From positions 1 to 64,000 of the forward strand of contig WLWZ01000001.1 in NCBI GenBank assembly GCA_012103315.1: a DNA stretch of 64,000 nt. The letters run 5' to 3'. Positions 1 through 8,309 of this stretch are shown in pieces. A program made the translations under genes and the position numbers. Source of the DNA: Alphaproteobacteria bacterium. Lineage in GTDB: Bacteria; Pseudomonadota; Alphaproteobacteria; MPNO01; UBA2964. Within the stretch, counting starts at the first letter, position 1; each line of letters starts with the position of its first letter. The notes under the pieces were generated by a model. The model searched no databases. It was not told the DNA's origin and saw only the letters and a list, made by a program, of their open reading frames with translations.

Positions 1-960
1 ATCGGGCTAAGCGAGTATTCCAATATGCGCCACCTCGGTTGGGATCAAGGATTCGCCGTCGGCATTTCGGCAACGGCAGGCATTTGTAATTTGCTGGGGC
101 TGTCGCTGGAGCAGACCGCCAATGCCATTGGCATGACAGCCACCTCAACCGTGCCGCTGCGCGTGACCCGGTCTGGCGAGCTAACGCCGTGGAAGAATGT
201 CGCAACCGCCTTTGCCGCGCGCAACGGGGTATTCGCCGCGACCCTCGCATCAGAAGGAATGATCGGTCCCGGCAATGCGTTTGAGGGGCGGTGTGGCTTG
301 TTCGACAATGTGACGGGTCCGTTTGAGATGTCGGCATTTCCAACCCATGGCGGTGATTTCGATTTCCCGAAAGTGCTGGTGAAGTACTGGCCGTTGGAAA
401 CCAATGGCCAGTCGTTGGTTTGGGCGGCGCTTGATATGCGCGAGAAGATCGCGGCAGACGAGATTGATGCCATCGCGTCTATTGAGGTTTTCTGTGACGA
501 ATTTACCAAGCATGAGATTGGCAGCGAGCCGGAGAAGTGGGACCCGCAAACCCGCGAGACCGCCGATCACAGCCTGCCCTATATTTTCGCCCGAGCGTTG
601 CTCGATGGCCCGGTAACGGTTGCGTCTTTTGAGGAGGCACTGGTCCAGGACCCATCCATACGGCCCTTGCTCAACAAGATTGCGGTGACGGTTGATCCGG
701 CAATTGAAGCGCGCATGCCAGACACGATGATGGTGCGGGTGGTGGTCAAAATGGCGGATGGTACGACCCATGAGGTTGAAAACGTGAACCCGCCGGGCCA
801 CCCCGCCAACCCGATGTCAGATGACGATATCGCCACCAAGTTCCGGGCGCAGGGTGAACCGGTAATTGGTGCTGAGCGCTGTGGTGAGGTGATCGATGCC
901 TGGACAAACGTCGCCGAGGCGCCGGACATGCGGCCGCTCATTCACATGATGGATTTTTAA
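1..960 (+). CDS. MmgE/PrpD family protein, 3' part (5' end outside window)
   Basis: The frame is open from base 1 and ends with TAA at 958-960, so this is the C-terminal ~319 residues of a larger protein; the ATG at 25 is internal. The sequence has the look of the MmgE/PrpD family (2-methylcitrate dehydratase, cis-aconitate decarboxylase and relatives): a helical region with GISATAGICNLLGLSLEQ, the stretch TRSGELTPWKNVATAFAARNG, then a smaller alpha/beta domain ending near NVAEAPDMRPL. Full members are about 450-500 residues, so roughly a third is missing upstream. Members act on small tricarboxylic or related acids in the cytoplasm, but the substrate cannot be told from this fragment. The downstream GST gene lies on the opposite strand and converges with it. 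Confidence 0.85.
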   Translation: MGLSEYSNMRHLGWDQGFAVGISATAGICNLLGLSLEQTANAIGMTATSTVPLRVTRSGELTPWKNVATAFAARNGVFAATLASEGMIGPGNAFEGRCGLFDNVTGPFEMSAFPTHGGDFDFPKVLVKYWPLETNGQSLVWAALDMREKIAADEIDAIASIEVFCDEFTKHEIGSEPEKWDPQTRETADHSLPYIFARALLDGPVTVASFEEALVQDPSIRPLLNKIAVTVDPAIEARMPDTMMVRVVVKMADGTTHEVENVNPPGHPANPMSDDDIATKFRAQGEPVIGAERCGEVIDAWTNVAEAPDMRPLIHMMDF

Positions 961-967
961 GGCCGGG

Positions 968-1630
968 TTACTTCCAGTGCGGCGGGTAGGCGTTGGCGTA
1001 TCTGGGGAGCGCTTCGATCCGGTTAACCCAGCCGGCGAGGTTGGGAAAATGGTCCGCCAATGGATAGATGGCGAGCTGTAACGGTGCCGCATCGTCGCGT
1101 CCGGCAGCGCGCAGCAACTGCATGATAACCGGAAACACAATCAGATCCGCGGCGCTCAAAGAGTCCCCTGCTAGCCACCCATTGTCTTGCAGCATTGTTT
1201 CGTAAAGGCTCAGCTCGTCGCGAACAGTCTCAGCAGCGCCCGTGATCTGATCAATAAATTCATCTGCTTTGCCGCGAAATAATGGGCGGGAGATTTGCCC
1301 GACCGGTTCCCGCAAATTGCCGTCACAATCGCAAATGGATTGCCAGATTTTCGCTGTCTCGATTGGTGATGTGCCGAACAAAGGAGGCGCTGGTGTCGCC
1401 GCGTCCAGATAGGACAGGACCGCGAGCGTTTCGCATACCGTGATGTCGCCGTCGATCAGTACCGGCACCTGGCCTCGCGGATTGATGGCGAGATATTCTG
1501 GACTCTTTTGCTCGCGCTTGGCGTTATCGAGACGCCGCGGCGTATAGGCCAGGCCTTTGACCTCCAGTGCCAGCATAACCGACCAGCATGGCGGCGAGCC
1601 GGAAATGAAATAGAGCTCGCGGGCTGTCAT
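968..1630 (-). CDS. Glutathione S-transferase family protein
   Basis: The 220-residue protein has GST size and layout. An N-terminal thioredoxin-like domain (about residues 1-80) begins ELYFISGSPPCWSVMLALE and carries the cis-Pro segment NPRGQVPVLI and the glutathione gamma-Glu binding segment TVCETLAVLSYL. An all-helical C-terminal domain (about 95-220) contains SAADLIVFPVIMQLL. Family members conjugate glutathione to electrophiles, isomerise small molecules or reduce disulfides; the class and substrate are not clear here. It lies 12 bp downstream of a dihydroxyphthalate-decarboxylase-like gene on the same strand, so the two are probably co-transcribed. It converges with the MmgE/PrpD gene, only 7 bp from its stop. 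Confidence 0.85.
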   Translation of the reverse strand: MTARELYFISGSPPCWSVMLALEVKGLAYTPRRLDNAKREQKSPEYLAINPRGQVPVLIDGDITVCETLAVLSYLDAATPAPPLFGTSPIETAKIWQSICDCDGNLREPVGQISRPLFRGKADEFIDQITGAAETVRDELSLYETMLQDNGWLAGDSLSAADLIVFPVIMQLLRAAGRDDAAPLQLAIYPLADHFPNLAGWVNRIEALPRYANAYPPHWK

Positions 1631-1642
1631 AAAAGGTCTGCC

Positions 1643-2632
1643 TTAGACCACCACGTCAGTCATGATGCCTTGCGGGAAGATATCCTCTGGCGTCACATGT
1701 TTGTGGGCGATGCCCTGCTGATAGGTATAGAGCAGCATCTGTTCCCAGGTCGCGCGGTTTTCCTCGATCCCAAACGGGTAGGGGTCGTCGCCAAACATTG
1801 CTTGCATCTCGCGGGCATAGGTCGGCACCCAGGCCAGCGGATAGCGTGACACGGCGGGGTCGAGCAACCGTTCAAGGCTGTTATCCTTGGACTCGTTAAA
1901 CGCGTTGAGCAGGTTGCGGGCGACCCAGGGGTTTTCCTCGAGGACTTTGTTCTGCATCACCATGATATGCATGATCGGCCAGATCTTGTGCTCGGCATAA
2001 TAGTCCTTTTCCATATCAAGATAGTCGGGGAACAGCCGAACGACATCGGGATGGCCTTCGAGGAAGCAGGTCGGCGGGCGGGCGATAATCGCACAATCTA
2101 TTTCGCCGGCGGCCAGCAGCTCGGAGAGCGACTTGTCAGACACGCGGGTCAGCTTGACGCCTTTTGGCAGGGTCAGCTCAACCTTCTCAACCCGGCCCGG
2201 TGCGTTGGCGCCAGCCTGATACCAGTGCACGTCCTGCAATTTGACGCCGCAATCATTGTGCATCCAGCCACGCATATAGACGGCGGCGGAATGAGCCCAT
2301 TCGGGCGAGCCGATGCGCTTACCCTTGAGGTCCTCGACGGTTTTGATGCCGGAATTTTTGTTTACGTAGAATGAGGAAAATCGGAAAAGCCGAGAACACA
2401 CCACCGGCAGACCGATGATATCGGAATCTTCACGCGTGACCTGCGCCATAAACTTGGCAAAGCTTAGCTCGGCGACATCCCAGTCGCGACTGGCCGTAAA
2501 ACGCGCGAACACCTCATGATGGCGCAGGATGGACCAGGTGTGATCGATGCCTTGCGCCCGCACCTCGCCAGTGCGGAAATCGCGAAAATGATCGTAATCA
2601 GTGGATGCAATACTAAGCTTGAGCGGTGTCAT
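1643..2632 (-). CDS. 4,5-dihydroxyphthalate decarboxylase-like / periplasmic-binding-fold protein
   Basis: A 329-residue protein resembling the Pht5 (4,5-dihydroxyphthalate decarboxylase) group, which shares the type II periplasmic-binding fold. Visible signs are LKLSIASTDYDHFRDFRTGEV at the start, the segment WDVAELSFAKFM, a solute-binding-like stretch GIKTVEDLKGKRIGSPEW, and DCAIIARPPTCF. No signal peptide is seen, which favours a cytoplasmic enzyme over a transport receptor. I chose the ATG at 2632 because a GGGAG ribosome site lies about six bases upstream; a longer frame opens at 2677 but adds 15 poorly placed residues. Homologues are often annotated both as decarboxylases and as ABC binding proteins, so the exact reaction is uncertain. 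It is followed by the GST gene on the same strand. Confidence 0.7.
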   Translation of the reverse strand: MTPLKLSIASTDYDHFRDFRTGEVRAQGIDHTWSILRHHEVFARFTASRDWDVAELSFAKFMAQVTREDSDIIGLPVVCSRLFRFSSFYVNKNSGIKTVEDLKGKRIGSPEWAHSAAVYMRGWMHNDCGVKLQDVHWYQAGANAPGRVEKVELTLPKGVKLTRVSDKSLSELLAAGEIDCAIIARPPTCFLEGHPDVVRLFPDYLDMEKDYYAEHKIWPIMHIMVMQNKVLEENPWVARNLLNAFNESKDNSLERLLDPAVSRYPLAWVPTYAREMQAMFGDDPYPFGIEENRATWEQMLLYTYQQGIAHKHVTPEDIFPQGIMTDVVV

Positions 2633-2764
2633 GACGTCTCCCAAATTTTGTGCCTGCCGAACCGGCAATTGTTGCACAAGGCGTACCTAATTTTTTGGAG
2701 ACTGCCAAGCCCTAGAGCAAGACCTGACCGGAGGGTAGGGTGGCTGTTTTAGGTCGCGGGGTCG

Positions 2765-3427
2765 TTAGCGTCCGGGTTTATCGTCTCTTGCGATTCCGGG
2801 CTGAACGGATTGGACTGTGTAGTTGCGGAGAACGTCTCTGACCAGCTCGGTCCAGTAATCCTGGCCAAAGTCGGCGATGTTCCGCACGGCTGTTATGCGC
2901 AGGCAATGCTGTCCGCCATCGCCTTGTCGATCATAGAAGACCGTTTTGACGGAGATCTCTACCGGAAAGGCAGTGCCGTTTGCGCGCAGACAAACCGTTT
3001 GCAGGATGCCGGTTCTATCGACTGTTGATGCCCAGGTGGTGGCATCATGAAACTCCGGTGCCATGAGTTTTTGGGTCGACTGATTAATAAGGTCGTCTCT
3101 CGAATAACCGTAGAGCTCCAGCGTGATGTCATTGCAGTCGATGATCACTCTGTCGCGGGTCAGGAAAACCGCATCGAACGTAGCGTCGAGAAACTTCTGG
3201 TAAATCTCGACAAGGGCACTTTGCTCGCCGGCACCTTTTTCTTCCTGTTTAGGTGCTGCAGCTTGGCTTTTGGACCTGAGCCAGTGGATGAGATCTTCTT
3301 CGATAAAACGCCATTGGTTACCAATTTTTGCCCCTGGCAAAGAATCCCTGTCGACCAAGCTATAGAGCGTGTCGGTTTTAATTCTCAAAAAATTAGCGGC
3401 TTCTTGTGCGGTTAGAATATTGATCAT
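2765..3427 (-). CDS. Excisionase-type HTH and PAS domain regulator
   Basis: A 220-residue two-domain protein. Residues 1-52 form a MerR/excisionase-like winged helix-turn-helix (ILTAQEAANFLRIKTDTLYS, then LPGAKIGNQWRFIEEDLIHWL). After a charged linker, residues about 72-185 form a PAS domain (FLDATFDAVFLTRDRVIIDCN, ELYGYSRDDLINQSTQKLM, PVEISVKTVFYD). There is no kinase, GGDEF or output enzyme domain, so it looks like a one-component DNA-binding sensor. HTH_17-plus-PAS proteins occur in proteobacteria but are poorly characterised, and the ligand is unknown. It stands 132 bp upstream of the decarboxylase-like gene on the same strand, which makes local control of that gene a reasonable guess. 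Confidence 0.75.
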   Translation of the reverse strand: MINILTAQEAANFLRIKTDTLYSLVDRDSLPGAKIGNQWRFIEEDLIHWLRSKSQAAAPKQEEKGAGEQSALVEIYQKFLDATFDAVFLTRDRVIIDCNDITLELYGYSRDDLINQSTQKLMAPEFHDATTWASTVDRTGILQTVCLRANGTAFPVEISVKTVFYDRQGDGGQHCLRITAVRNIADFGQDYWTELVRDVLRNYTVQSVQPGIARDDKPGR

Positions 3428-3512
3428 GTACCTGCCTGATCGGAGAGTGGGGTCCTTGGGCTGGAATCTGGTCTATATCTGTTTACAGAGTGTTAACCAT
3501 AATGGCGCGAGG

Positions 3513-3550
3513 CAAAAAAAGCCCCGGAAAGGGTTATCCTCTCCGGAGCT
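3513..3550 (-). terminator. Rho-independent terminator of the secreted repeat protein gene
   Basis: On the minus strand an imperfect stem (GCTCCGGAGAGG pairing with CCTTTCCGGGGC, G-U pairs allowed) closes a short ATAAC-like loop and is followed by seven T. It lies about 30 bp after the stop codon at 3578 and ahead of the HTH-PAS gene, so it separates these two transcripts. Confidence 0.75.
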
Positions 3551-3577
3551 GAATTTGTTTAGTGTGGTAAGTTGGTG

Positions 3578-5053
3578 CTACAGCTTCCAGGCGTGGGCCG
3601 CGCCAAATGTCAGGTCTACGGGAGAGACCCCGGCACCCACGCCGACGCCAAAGCCAAAGCCCTGAACCTCTTTGAAATTCTCGTCAATAAAGACTGAGAC
3701 GCTGCCAGAGACCACTTTGGTCGGCGGGCCGGCAGAGACAGCGATGCCCCAACCCCACCCCGCAAAGCTGCCGGCATTAACCTTGGGATAAAACCCGAGA
3801 CCAAATCCGCCACCTGCAGCAACGTTGGTCACAACCTCAGGGCCGATCGAAAAGTAAGCACCGCCATTACCACGATAATCTGTGACGAAGCTTAGGCCCA
3901 ATGACACGCCAAGAACGGCCCCGGCTGAGACTGAGAAGTCATAGCTCATATAGAAATGTTCATCATTTGCATTTGCTGCATGGGCGTTCTTGATGAGCAG
4001 ACCGTCCAATATGTGGGCTTTCTTTTTAAGTTTGATGTTGGGCCGGGGAATAATCTTTGCAAAGGCCTGTTCGCGTTGCTTCTTGGAAGCTGTGCAAAAT
4101 CCCTCATCGGTGAACAGACGCCGCAACTTCTTCGCGGATTTGCTCATATTCGCAGCCGTCTTCTTTAGCTCCGGCACGACATGCTTGAAAGGCTCTATCG
4201 ATTTTGTGATATCGGTGAGCAGCTTGTCTTTTTGTTTCTTGTTCTTGTATTTGTTCTTGGCTTTGCTGACGCGTTTTTTGCCGTCGTTTTTTTTATTTTT
4301 CGAAGATGGGATTTGCAGGCCCAGTGCTTTGAAGGCGGTTTTGGCGGCTTTTTCCGTACCCTTTCCGATGGTGTCCAGGGCTTTGATCGTTCGGACCACG
4401 GTAAGGCAACCGGCAACACTCTGCTTGATGCATTTGTTGGCGATAAAGTCCTCCGCCAGTCCCTTGTTACAGGACGGTATGCGCTCCACGAGCTGGCAGG
4501 GGCGCTGCAAATTTTTACCGCAAGCGCCGCGCTTGTAGCATTTCTTGCCCATCGCAATATTACCCGAGTCACAAACATATTTTGGCGCAATCGTGCAGGC
4601 GGATTTGTGCGTTACCGGATTCAGATTGCGGATATAACCCCGAGGACAAGACCAGTATTCACCACCTTTACGGGGGTCAAAAAACGCCCCGCTGGGTTTT
4701 TTGTTTTTGGTCTTGCCCTTATATTCCGCCCGGCTAAGTTTTTCACCAAAAATGCGTTTTGTGGCGCAGGCCCGTTTGTCGGTAACAGCATAGGCCGTGC
4801 GGCGCGGGCGGTTGCTCGGGCACTTCCACCATTCGCCGCCTTTGCGCGGGTCAAAGAATGCACCCTTGGGCTTTGATTTATTGACCTTGCCACGATAGGT
4901 GGCTTTGGACGTCGAGCATTTATTCTGATTGACGCCACCGCAACTCTTGGTGATGTCCCCAGCGTTTGCCACAGATGGCAAGGTAACCGTGCCGAAGCCT
5001 GTCAGCACAAATACTCCAAACATAAATGTCGTTAGCCGTATTAATGATCGCAT
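3578..5053 (-). CDS. Secreted Cys/Lys-rich repeat protein of unknown function
   Basis: I do not recognise this 491-residue protein. Residues 1-31 form a signal peptide ending VANA before GD. Two diverged repeats follow, about Y53-C96 and Y111-C153, sharing an identical GAFFDPRKGGE block spaced 58 residues apart, each followed by a WxCP and a later Cys. More Cys lie up to residue ~220. Residues about 245-345 are very Lys-rich. From about residue 365 the sequence turns Gly-rich with alternating hydrophobic residues (VLGVSLGLSFVTDY, AAGGGFGLGFYP, FGFGVGVGAGVSP), as in small beta-barrels or lipid-associated beta proteins. It probably acts in the periplasm, outer membrane or outside the cell. It stands alone with its own terminator and a long upstream spacer. 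Confidence 0.7.
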   Translation of the reverse strand: MRSLIRLTTFMFGVFVLTGFGTVTLPSVANAGDITKSCGGVNQNKCSTSKATYRGKVNKSKPKGAFFDPRKGGEWWKCPSNRPRRTAYAVTDKRACATKRIFGEKLSRAEYKGKTKNKKPSGAFFDPRKGGEYWSCPRGYIRNLNPVTHKSACTIAPKYVCDSGNIAMGKKCYKRGACGKNLQRPCQLVERIPSCNKGLAEDFIANKCIKQSVAGCLTVVRTIKALDTIGKGTEKAAKTAFKALGLQIPSSKNKKNDGKKRVSKAKNKYKNKKQKDKLLTDITKSIEPFKHVVPELKKTAANMSKSAKKLRRLFTDEGFCTASKKQREQAFAKIIPRPNIKLKKKAHILDGLLIKNAHAANANDEHFYMSYDFSVSAGAVLGVSLGLSFVTDYRGNGGAYFSIGPEVVTNVAAGGGFGLGFYPKVNAGSFAGWGWGIAVSAGPPTKVVSGSVSVFIDENFKEVQGFGFGVGVGAGVSPVDLTFGAAHAWKL

Positions 5054-5223
5054 TGTTCCAACCCCTTTTGTTTCGCCAGCTTTTATCTCTGTGCCTGCCC
5101 ATCTACGTGAACCTGTGACACAGAATTATCATTCTGATTTGAAAACCCCGATTGATCTAGAGGGTATTAAGGTCAAATTGTGACAATTGTATGGTCAGTG
5201 AAATGGATGAAGCGACTAACCGT

Positions 5224-5304
5224 CAACCCGCATTTGATGCGGGATCCATAAGACTTGTCAGTGGCGTGGTGTTGGATATGGACCCCGGATCAGGTCCGGG
5301 GTGA
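5224..5304. repeat. Pair of REP-like palindromes
   Basis: Two perfect short hairpins sit in opposite halves of an inverted arrangement: CCCGCAT-TTG-ATGCGGG at 5227-5243 and CCCCGGA-TCAGG-TCCGGGG at 5283-5301, joined by about 40 bp that begin GGATCCATA and end TATGGAC. The second half matches the kind of dispersed palindrome (tggaccccggatcaggtccg type) that I know to be common in alphaproteobacterial genomes. Only one copy lies in this window. The stop codon of the EamA gene at 5290 falls in the loop of the second hairpin. Confidence 0.65.
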
Positions 5305-6213
5305 CACGTCGGACTTATCAGCGTTCTTCGCCAGCTCCGCTTTGCGCTCTTGCTGGGCGAGGTGGAGTGCTGCCGCAGCGATAACCGCGCCGCCAACCCA
5401 GATCCAAACCTCCGCGACTTCACCAAACATCAGATAGCCAACGATGGCGGCTAGGGGCAGGCGAGTATAATGCAACGCGAGCACGACAACGGTTTCACCC
5501 TGCACATAGGCACGGGCAAGGACCCGCTGATTGAGCATTTCCAGCAGGCCGATGGCTGCCATCCAGCCCAGCAGCTCAAGCGTTGGCGTTGTCCAGAAAA
5601 AGAATGCCGGAATCGCGGCCAGAGGCAGGACGACCAGCTGTGTCCAAACCGCGACGGTATCGGGATGTTCGCTTTGGGATAGCAGGCGACGATTGATCGG
5701 GTTCCAGGTTTGCACGCAAACGACCCCGAACACGAAAAAGATGCCGACGTTAAACTCGACCATGCCGGGCCGAATGATAATCGCCGCACCGATAAACCCG
5801 CCGATGATGGCGATGGCGCGTGCGCCCTTGATCGCTTCCTTCAGAACAATCGCGGCGAGGATCGCCGCAAAGATCGGACGCGAGAAATGGATCGCGGTGA
5901 TATCGGCGATCGGCATGTGTTTGGCAGCGAAATATAAGAACACGCCGGCAAGAAAAGCGAGGGAGCCGCAAAGGGTCATGATCCCCGGCCGGTTGGGGCG
6001 CAGCAGGACAGTCGGGTTGCTCATGATCAGTGGCGCAATAAACAGGCAGCTAAACAGAGCGCGGAAGAATACGATTTCAAAGATGCCAATATCGTTGGCA
6101 ATCAAGCGAACGATCCCAAGCTGTACGACCATCAACGTGCCCGAGATCAACACCCAGAAGGTGCATTGAATGACCGCTGGCCAGCTATCGATGGCTTGGG
6201 TCAGGCGGCTCAT
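5290..6213 (-). CDS. DMT-superfamily (EamA) transporter, first paralogue
   Basis: A 307-residue protein with about ten hydrophobic segments and the two-repeat EamA organisation of the drug/metabolite transporter superfamily. The first repeat includes YFAAKHMPIADITAIHFSRPIF and the second LALHYTRLPLAAIVGYLMFGEV. It sits in the inner membrane, and the substrate is unknown. Its start overlaps the stop of the upstream paralogue by four bases (ATGA), so the two are translationally coupled. The last few residues (about SDVSPRT) and the stop are encoded inside a REP-like palindrome, so the original C terminus may have been replaced or extended by the repeat. Confidence 0.85.
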   Translation of the reverse strand: MSRLTQAIDSWPAVIQCTFWVLISGTLMVVQLGIVRLIANDIGIFEIVFFRALFSCLFIAPLIMSNPTVLLRPNRPGIMTLCGSLAFLAGVFLYFAAKHMPIADITAIHFSRPIFAAILAAIVLKEAIKGARAIAIIGGFIGAAIIIRPGMVEFNVGIFFVFGVVCVQTWNPINRRLLSQSEHPDTVAVWTQLVVLPLAAIPAFFFWTTPTLELLGWMAAIGLLEMLNQRVLARAYVQGETVVVLALHYTRLPLAAIVGYLMFGEVAEVWIWVGGAVIAAAALHLAQQERKAELAKNADKSDVSPRT

Positions 6214-7127
6214 GCGGTGGCTTCAGTTTGTTTGGCGCGGGCCAGAACGGATTCGCGATGCGCGATGTAGGCTGACGATGCACAGATGACGCTGGCGCCG
6301 ATCCATACCCAAATTTCCGGAACTTCACCGAAGAAGGCAAAGCCGACAAAGGCGGCAATGGGTAGGCGAAGATAACTCATCGCCAGCACGAAGGAGGCAT
6401 CTGCGGCAACAAAGGCACGGGTCATGGCGCGCTGCGTCAGGATACCGGCGGCACCGATCACCGCAAGCCAACCCCACTGTTCCAGCGTTGGCGTCTGCCA
6501 GACATAGATTGCTGGGATGATCGAGAGCGGCAGAATGAATAGGGTGTGATAGAGGACGATGGTGTCGGGGTGCTCGGTTTTTGTCAGTGTTTTGACGATG
6601 ACGGTGTTGCAAGTCTGGAACATCACACCGCACAGGACAAGTAAGACCCCGAGGTTCACCTCGACAAAACCTGGCCGCACGATAATCAACATGCCGATAA
6701 ACCCGACGCCGATGGCTGACCAGCGCCGCGCTCCGGCGACTTCCTTGAGGAAGATGATGGCGGCAATGGTGCCGAGGATCGGGCGGGTAAAGGTGATGGA
6801 GGTGAGATCAGCGAGTGGGATTAATGCCGCAGCAGAGAAATAAAAATAGGTGACGAAATAGGCGCCTGAGCCTCGGATGGCGAACAGACCAAGCCGTTTG
6901 GTCTTGATCCCGGCGACGCCTTTTTTCAACAGCCATGGCACCATGAAGGCAATGCCGAACAGACTGCGGAACATCACGGATTCAAACACATGCATATCGA
7001 CGGATACTTTGCGCACCGCCGTCATTGAAACGGTAAAACAAAATCCGGCCATGGTGATCCAGAACGCTGCCCGCGCAGGCGCCGGAACGGCGTCGAATCT
7101 CGCGGACAGGTCAGCGTAAAGGGCCAT
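6210..7127 (-). CDS. DMT-superfamily (EamA) transporter, second paralogue
   Basis: A 305-residue, ten-segment membrane protein paralogous to the gene immediately downstream. Shared landmarks are the segment ALIPLADLTSITFTRPILGT, the IVRPGFVEVNLGVL stretch after the first repeat, and AMSYLRLPIAAFVGFAFFGEV in the second. It belongs to the EamA/RhaT-like exporter group, and no substrate can be assigned. It is the first gene of a two-gene unit, with a 4-base overlap to the next. Tandem EamA paralogues could form a heterodimer or reflect a recent duplication; the divergence between them suggests the duplication is old. Confidence 0.85.
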   Translation of the reverse strand: MALYADLSARFDAVPAPARAAFWITMAGFCFTVSMTAVRKVSVDMHVFESVMFRSLFGIAFMVPWLLKKGVAGIKTKRLGLFAIRGSGAYFVTYFYFSAAALIPLADLTSITFTRPILGTIAAIIFLKEVAGARRWSAIGVGFIGMLIIVRPGFVEVNLGVLLVLCGVMFQTCNTVIVKTLTKTEHPDTIVLYHTLFILPLSIIPAIYVWQTPTLEQWGWLAVIGAAGILTQRAMTRAFVAADASFVLAMSYLRLPIAAFVGFAFFGEVPEIWVWIGASVICASSAYIAHRESVLARAKQTEATA

Positions 7128-7244
7128 CGATATTTCTACTCTGTTGATGCTGACCGTCGCTGTGCAACCGGACAGGGGATACCAGTACTAAACCAAGCGA
7201 TGGGCTGTGTCTAAGGCAGGGAGGAGCGAATGAGCGCTGGTAGG

Positions 7245-8309
7245 CTAGGCGTCGTGTTGTTTGGGGAAGATGAAGGTTTGGGCCTGATCGATATTCAATT
7301 GTATGTGGTCACCGACCGCCGATTGGAACGGGCCCGGATGTCGGGCCTGAATATGGGGAACGGGTTCTGGCCCGTCACTGAGAGCGAGTCGAATATGGCT
7401 CGTCCCACCAGCGTAATCGACAGCGCACACCCTGACTTCTTGCGATAAAGCTTTGTCAAAGGCTGCCGATCCTAACGTCACCGCCTCGGGACGGATCAGG
7501 ACATCGACTTCCATGCCATCGGGATGGTTTTGGTTGGGAATGAGGCCGGCATTGGTTTTGATCCAGTCACCTTCGACGACGCCGTCGAGATGATTTACCT
7601 CGCAAAAGAACTCGGCTGTGAAGGCATCGACAGGATTTGTGTATAGCTCTTCCGGTGTTCCTGTCTGTACAACCCGTCCATCGCGCATCAAAACGATGCG
7701 GTCAGCCATCAACATGGCTTCTTCGGGGTCATGGGTGACTATGATGGCGGTAACGCCACGGTCTTTGAGAACGTCGCGGGTTTCCCGGCGCAGCTTGGCT
7801 CGTAGCGATGTATCGAGACCGGAAAATGGCTCGTCCAACAACAGCAAGCTTGGCCGCGGCGCGCGGGCTCGGGCGAGAGCAACGCGTTGTTGCTCGCCGC
7901 CAGAAAGCTCGTGCGGGTACTTGTCGGCGTGATTCAGCATGCGGATTTGGCGCAGCATTTCCCATGTGCGTTCTTTGACTTGCTGGCGTGTCCGGTCGGA
8001 CAATCCATAGGCAATATTTTCTGCCACTGTCAGGTGAGGGAATAGTGCGTAATCCTGAAACAGAAACCCGACGTCGCGTTTTTGCGGCGCGACGGCTTGA
8101 CCCGCTGTAGAGACGATCTGATCGCCGATCGTGATCGTGCCGCTTTCGGGTCGCTCAAATCCGGCGATTAATCGTAGGGTTGTCGTCTTGCCGCAACCGC
8201 TCGGTCCCAGTAGGCAAACCAACTCGCCATCGGCAACGTCAAAGGAAACGTCGCGGATGACCGGCTGGTCATCAAATCGAAGAGTTAGGTTTTCGAGTTT
8301 AAGCGTCAC
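7245..8309 (-). CDS. fbpC: Ferric iron ABC transporter ATP-binding protein
   Basis: A 354-residue ABC ATPase of the iron/spermidine/sulfate import class. Walker A GPSGCGKTT is at about 35-43, the signature LSGGEQQRVALARA and Walker B LLLLDEPFSGLD follow, then the switch His in IIVTHDPEEAM. The last ~110 residues form the regulatory TOBE-like region typical of FbpC/PotA. The start is GTG at 8309. It is transcribed away from the binding-protein and permease genes across a shared iron-type control region; that arrangement and the FbpA-like partner favour Fe3+ as substrate. Assignment to iron rather than thiamine or sulfate rests on these neighbours. Confidence 0.85.
   Translation of the reverse strand: MTLKLENLTLRFDDQPVIRDVSFDVADGELVCLLGPSGCGKTTTLRLIAGFERPESGTITIGDQIVSTAGQAVAPQKRDVGFLFQDYALFPHLTVAENIAYGLSDRTRQQVKERTWEMLRQIRMLNHADKYPHELSGGEQQRVALARARAPRPSLLLLDEPFSGLDTSLRAKLRRETRDVLKDRGVTAIIVTHDPEEAMLMADRIVLMRDGRVVQTGTPEELYTNPVDAFTAEFFCEVNHLDGVVEGDWIKTNAGLIPNQNHPDGMEVDVLIRPEAVTLGSAAFDKALSQEVRVCAVDYAGGTSHIRLALSDGPEPVPHIQARHPGPFQSAVGDHIQLNIDQAQTFIFPKQHDA

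Noticed and set aside
45-509. Antisense open frame over the MmgE/PrpD gene
   Set aside because: No domain, fully overlapping a well-supported gene.
4181-4876. 231-residue open frame antisense to the secreted repeat protein
   Set aside because: It is Phe-rich because it reads Lys codons backwards, has no ribosome site and no domain, whereas the minus-strand frame has a signal peptide and internal repeats.
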